Source of the DNA: Candidatus Albibeggiatoa sp. nov. BB20
GTDB taxonomy: Bacteria; Pseudomonadota; Gammaproteobacteria; Beggiatoales; Beggiatoaceae
Assembly (NCBI GenBank): GCA_016744725.1
Contig: JADGDW010000179.1
Span: forward strand, 1-8,270
Length of the DNA stretch: 8,270 bases
Direction: 5' to 3'
This document shows positions 5,840-8,270 of the stretch, one piece after another. Each line of letters opens with the position of its first letter. The stretch's first letter is position 1. A program made the translations under genes and the position numbers. The notes under the pieces were generated by a model. It saw only the letters and a list, made by a program, of their open reading frames with translations. It did not search any database and was not told the DNA's origin.

Positions 5840-5868
5840 ATTATAAAACATGACTTTAGCACAATAAA
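5840..5868 (-). promoter_or_regulatory. Likely promoter of the VOC gene
   Basis: On the minus strand a perfect TATAAT -10 box (5845-5840) lies 17 nt downstream of TTTATT (5868-5863), a weak -35. Transcription would begin near 5833, giving a leader of about 16 nt that contains the AAGGA ribosome binding site. It lies in the 154-nt gap shared with the divergent HxlR regulator. GGTTACTT around 5903-5910 resembles a half-site seen in HxlR operators, but I see no convincing second half. Confidence 0.5.
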
Positions 5869-5971
5869 AAACCATTGTAGAGAAGGCGCTTTTTCGTTAT
5901 CAGGTTACTTAAAGGTTTCTTTTGGCGAATAGAATGGACATGACACGTATAAAAAAATAAAGGGTTTCGCT

Positions 5972-6418
5972 ATGTATGAGTTAAACAATAAAACCTATCA
6001 ATGCTCTTTAGAAGCAGTGTTTGATATGTTGGGAGGTAAATGGCGTTCATTAATTCTTTGGCATTTGTTACAAGAAACATTACGTTTTTCTCAGATTCAA
6101 ACATTTGTCCCTGGGATTAGCAAAAAAGTACTGTCAGAGCATTTAAGGGTTTTAGAACAGTACGCTTTAATTTCACGGACAGTTTATCTTGAAGTGCCAC
6201 CACGGGTGGAATATCGCATCACAGAAAAAGGAAAAACATTGGAAACGGCTCTGAATGCCTTGGAGACGGACTCATTTAAAGTGTTCTGCTGCCGAAAGCT
6301 AAAAAACTCAAACGTTACTCTGTGCATTTTCAGTATGCCTTTAGCTCGTTACCAAACGAGGCTCAAAGGAATTATCAATATGAATGCTGACCGTTCCGCT
6401 TCTTTGTGGCATAGTTGA
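5972..6418 (+). CDS. HxlR-family winged-helix regulator, altered C-terminus
   Basis: This 148-residue regulator starts at 5972 after AAGGG (5960-5964). Residues 9-95 are a textbook HxlR domain: the conserved N-terminal C11 in the region Y-x-C-S-L, GGKWRSLILWHL, FSQIQ…PGISKKVLSEHLRVLE as the recognition helix, and the wing PPRVEYRITEKG. HxlR proteins bind DNA as dimers, and in several (YodB, HypR) the N-terminal cysteine senses quinones, aldehydes or disulfide stress. After LNAL (94-97) the family usually ends with L-x-x-W-G and a few residues. Here frame 0 instead runs on for about 50 residues of unrelated sequence through a hairpin. A neighbouring frame gives WRRTHLKCSAAES and stops at 6302, as expected of the lost end. 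An indel near 6257-6262 is the likely cause. Divergent from the VOC enzyme gene, its probable target. Confidence 0.82.
   Translation: MYELNNKTYQCSLEAVFDMLGGKWRSLILWHLLQETLRFSQIQTFVPGISKKVLSEHLRVLEQYALISRTVYLEVPPRVEYRITEKGKTLETALNALETDSFKVFCCRKLKNSNVTLCIFSMPLARYQTRLKGIINMNADRSASLWHS
6345..6360. repeat. Small perfect hairpin inside the regulator's C-terminal tail
   Basis: CTCGTT (6345-6350) and AACGAG (6355-6360) form a 6-bp stem with loop ACCA. It lies in the part of the HxlR frame that does not resemble the family. It looks like a worn copy of the CTCGTTCC…GGAACGAG hairpin repeats dispersed in many proteobacterial and cyanobacterial genomes, suggesting this stretch was non-coding before the frame read into it. 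Confidence 0.4.
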
Positions 6419-6437
6419 GCGAAATTATTACAAATGA

Positions 6438-7778
6438 TTAGCTTGGTTTTTTAATCGGTACTGTGACAATAAAGGTTGAACCTTGTCCTAATTCACTTTC
6501 ACACCAAACCTCACCTTGTAAAGCATGAAGCAACTTTTTCACAATGAATAAACCCAAACCTGTGGAATGTTCACCATCTGTAGGTCTTGTGGTTAAACGG
6601 GTGAATTTGCCAAACAATTTATCTTGATCCGCTTGACTAAGCCCTTCTCCTTGGTCTTGAATCTCAACCTTAATGTGTTGTGTTTGTTGTGTGATATGAA
6701 TAAAAACTTGCTTATCAAAGGGAGAATATTTTACGGCATTAGAAACCAAATTATCTAAGATTTGATGTAGCAGAGTTGCATCTGTTACAGCCTGATATTC
6801 CCCACCATCAGGGTGAAATTGTATATCAATTCGTTTCGCTAGGGATTTTTGAGTGTATTCTTCAACAACCTCTTTTAAGATGGGCAGAATATCAACGGAT
6901 TGTAAATTAACTTTGATTTTACCTGCTTCAATTGCATTAACATCTAGTAAGTTAGTGATGAGGCCAAACATGCGTTCAGCACTGACATTAATCATGTTGG
7001 CAAACTCAAGTACGGCGTGTTTATCCTCAAACTGTTCTGATTCTACTGTTATACCAATCAATTCAGCAGAACCTTGAATCGCTTGTAGGGGATTTTTTAA
7101 ATCATGGGCAGCAATACCAAGAAATTCGTCTTTTTCTCGATTTAATAACACTAAATGCTCAAAAGAATCTTGTAGTTGATAGGCCATGCTATTAATCGCC
7201 TTGCTTAATTGTCCCATTTCATCTTGGGATTGGTAATTGATGCGTTGAGAAAAATCCCCTTTAGCAATATTTCTTGCAACATGGCGTGCTTGCACCAGTG
7301 GTTTAACCAGAATATCAACCAATCCCATGCTCACTAAGCTGCCAATCAGCAGCAATATCAAGCCAATCAAAATACTATCCCAAATAATTTGGCTAGCTTC
7401 ACGTTCTAATGCCGCTTGCATATCTTGAATACCAATATCTTCTAAATAAATCCCTGTCGATATGACCCAGTTAAAAGGTTCAAAGGTTTTTACAAAAGTC
7501 AGTTTTTCGCTGACTTTATGTGGATATTCGGGTTTAGCCCAATAATATTTAACAAATCCTTCTGATTTCTGTTGCAGAATGTGCATAAAATCATGAATAA
7601 AATAGTTACCTGTCGCATCTTTGATATTGAGAATATTTTGCCCATTGAGTTCTGGAAAAGCAGGGTTACGCACAGTTTCCCCATTTTCATCAATAACAAA
7701 TAAATAATTATTCTTGGTTTCCCCCAAATCATAGTGATAGGCAGTTAATAAATCTGCAATTTTTTGTTTAAAAATCAC
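6438..7778 (-). CDS. Sensor histidine kinase with truncated Cache sensor
   Basis: This 446-residue membrane kinase would phosphorylate a response regulator not present here. Domain order: partial sCache_2-type sensor (about 1-115, with NNYLFVIDENGE, FPELNGQN, YYWAKPEYP and WVISTGIYLEDI), one membrane helix (about 133-157), HAMP (about 157-210), HisKA with H225 in AAHDLKNPLQ, and HATPase_c. The ATP-binding boxes are intact: N343 and N347 in DNLVSNAVKYSP, D375-x-G-x-G379, and TGLGLFIVKK (406-415). Proteins of this type normally start with a membrane helix and about 60 further sensor residues; these are missing. The frame is closed by TAA ten bases upstream, the start is GTG at 7778, and I see no good ribosome binding site. 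The front was probably lost by rearrangement, leaving the sensor part on the wrong side of the membrane or unexpressed. The stop lies 19 nt from that of the convergent HxlR gene. Confidence 0.85.
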   Translation of the reverse strand: MIFKQKIADLLTAYHYDLGETKNNYLFVIDENGETVRNPAFPELNGQNILNIKDATGNYFIHDFMHILQQKSEGFVKYYWAKPEYPHKVSEKLTFVKTFEPFNWVISTGIYLEDIGIQDMQAALEREASQIIWDSILIGLILLLIGSLVSMGLVDILVKPLVQARHVARNIAKGDFSQRINYQSQDEMGQLSKAINSMAYQLQDSFEHLVLLNREKDEFLGIAAHDLKNPLQAIQGSAELIGITVESEQFEDKHAVLEFANMINVSAERMFGLITNLLDVNAIEAGKIKVNLQSVDILPILKEVVEEYTQKSLAKRIDIQFHPDGGEYQAVTDATLLHQILDNLVSNAVKYSPFDKQVFIHITQQTQHIKVEIQDQGEGLSQADQDKLFGKFTRLTTRPTDGEHSTGLGLFIVKKLLHALQGEVWCESELGQGSTFIVTVPIKKPS

Positions 7779-7843
7779 TTCAGTTGATTATTTATAGATT
7801 TCAAATGGGTTCTATAAAGTTTTGTTGGGTTCAGAGAAACTTG

Positions 7844-8270
7844 TTATTTCCATGGCAAAGATTTATAAAACTTGGAAACCTCCTTAAACATTTCATCAAA
7901 ATCTGGGAGTTCGCCTTCTATTTCATTTTTCAGTGTTTGGTAGTATTCTTGGGCTCTAGATTTGAGTTCTGGATCGTCAAAAGAATTTAAATTTGGTTCT
8001 ATCTCTCTAGCTCTGGATTTGCTAATTAAACAATCCAGTATTTTAGATTTCTCAATACCATTAATATGATTACCTAACTCTCTAATGAGTAAATTCAAAT
8101 CGTAAACATCTTGTCTTCGCGTTCTGTTTCTTGGGACTTGTTGAAGCAAGGAACGGTATTTTTCAGCTATTAAGTCAGTCAAAGAATAAGCCAAAACACT
8201 TTCTTCAAGATTTAACCTTAGAGTCTCAACATTGGGTGTCGCTTCATTCAAGCTATAATCAATTGATATC
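7844..8270 (-). CDS. AbiEii-type nucleotidyltransferase toxin, C-terminal part
   Basis: The open frame enters from the right edge (SIDYSLNEATPNVE at its start) and ends at TAA 7846-7844, so the N-terminal nucleotidyltransferase core lies outside. No internal start is needed; a TTG at 8251 is only an in-frame codon. The visible 141 residues match the C-terminal half of AbiEii/AbiGii toxins: VLAYSLTDLIAEKYRSLLQQ contains motif III (AEK with the catalytic-region lysine) and RTRRQDVYDLNLLI contains motif IV (R-x-x-D…D-L). AbiEii-family enzymes use nucleotide triphosphates to modify tRNA or otherwise block growth, and are held in check by an AbiEi antitoxin, whose gene normally lies just upstream and would be to the right of this window. 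The helical tail to PWK is typical. Sixty-five bases separate it from the truncated kinase on the same strand. Confidence 0.8.
   Translation of the reverse strand, partial: ISIDYSLNEATPNVETLRLNLEESVLAYSLTDLIAEKYRSLLQQVPRNRTRRQDVYDLNLLIRELGNHINGIEKSKILDCLISKSRAREIEPNLNSFDDPELKSRAQEYYQTLKNEIEGELPDFDEMFKEVSKFYKSLPWK

Noticed and set aside
5818..5862. An upstream ATG for the VOC enzyme
   Set aside because: The extra 15 residues overlap the promoter and ribosome binding site, and the VOC fold begins right after the ATG at 5817.
1..8270. CRISPR array, tRNA, rRNA or intact insertion sequence
   Set aside because: No regularly spaced repeats, no cloverleaf or rRNA-like stretch, and no transposase frame with matching ends was seen.

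Overview
The window is AT-rich bacterial DNA made of short accessory genes, remnants of genes, and dispersed hairpin repeats. Two things point to a filamentous sulfur-oxidising gammaproteobacterium of the Beggiatoa/Thiotrichales kind. One is a secreted protein with a filamentous-haemagglutinin N-terminal domain and many glycine/asparagine-rich repeats. The other is a set of GTAGGGTGGAATA- and TTCC…GGGAA-type repeats. This assignment is inference; there is no rRNA or housekeeping marker to confirm it.

Left part (1-2500). A minus-strand remnant of the phosphopantothenate-cysteine ligase part of CoaBC, interrupted by a TAG codon, runs off the left edge. Next comes an unrecognised 181-residue protein (389-934). 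It carries a Leu-Thr-Ser-Cys…His pattern like that of CheD/CNF1-type glutamine deamidases. It is followed by a 139-bp composite inverted repeat (949-1087) and a headless open frame (1111-1323). Then come two toxin-antitoxin loci in a row, each preceded by a copy of the same 48-nt repeat. The first is a decayed RelB/RelE-type pair (frameshifted antitoxin, nonsense-interrupted toxin). The second is an intact-looking vapB-vapC operon with a 4-nt overlap.

Middle part (2500-5900). A 318-nt non-coding stretch with small hairpins and a possible promoter leads into an 801-residue exported TpsA-type protein (2803-5208). It is the largest gene here and has no TpsB transporter gene beside it. Converging on it is a 164-residue VOC-family (glyoxalase-like) metalloenzyme on the minus strand with a complete His-Glu-His-Glu metal set. 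It is divergent from an HxlR-family regulator (5972-6418). Together they look like a small electrophile-responsive detoxification unit. The regulator's C-terminus appears frameshifted.

Right part (6438-8270). A minus-strand sensor histidine kinase has an intact transmitter, but its sensor domain lacks the first membrane helix and starts at a GTG with no clear ribosome binding site. Upstream of it on the same strand is the C-terminal part of an AbiEii-type nucleotidyltransferase toxin, which continues past the right edge. The window therefore holds parts of three different toxin-antitoxin families plus several broken genes, as expected of a recombination-prone accessory island. The most novel candidate is the deamidase-like orphan at 389-934. 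The next most interesting features are the repeat-plus-TA layout and the TpsA protein whose only two mature cysteines lie at its C-terminus.
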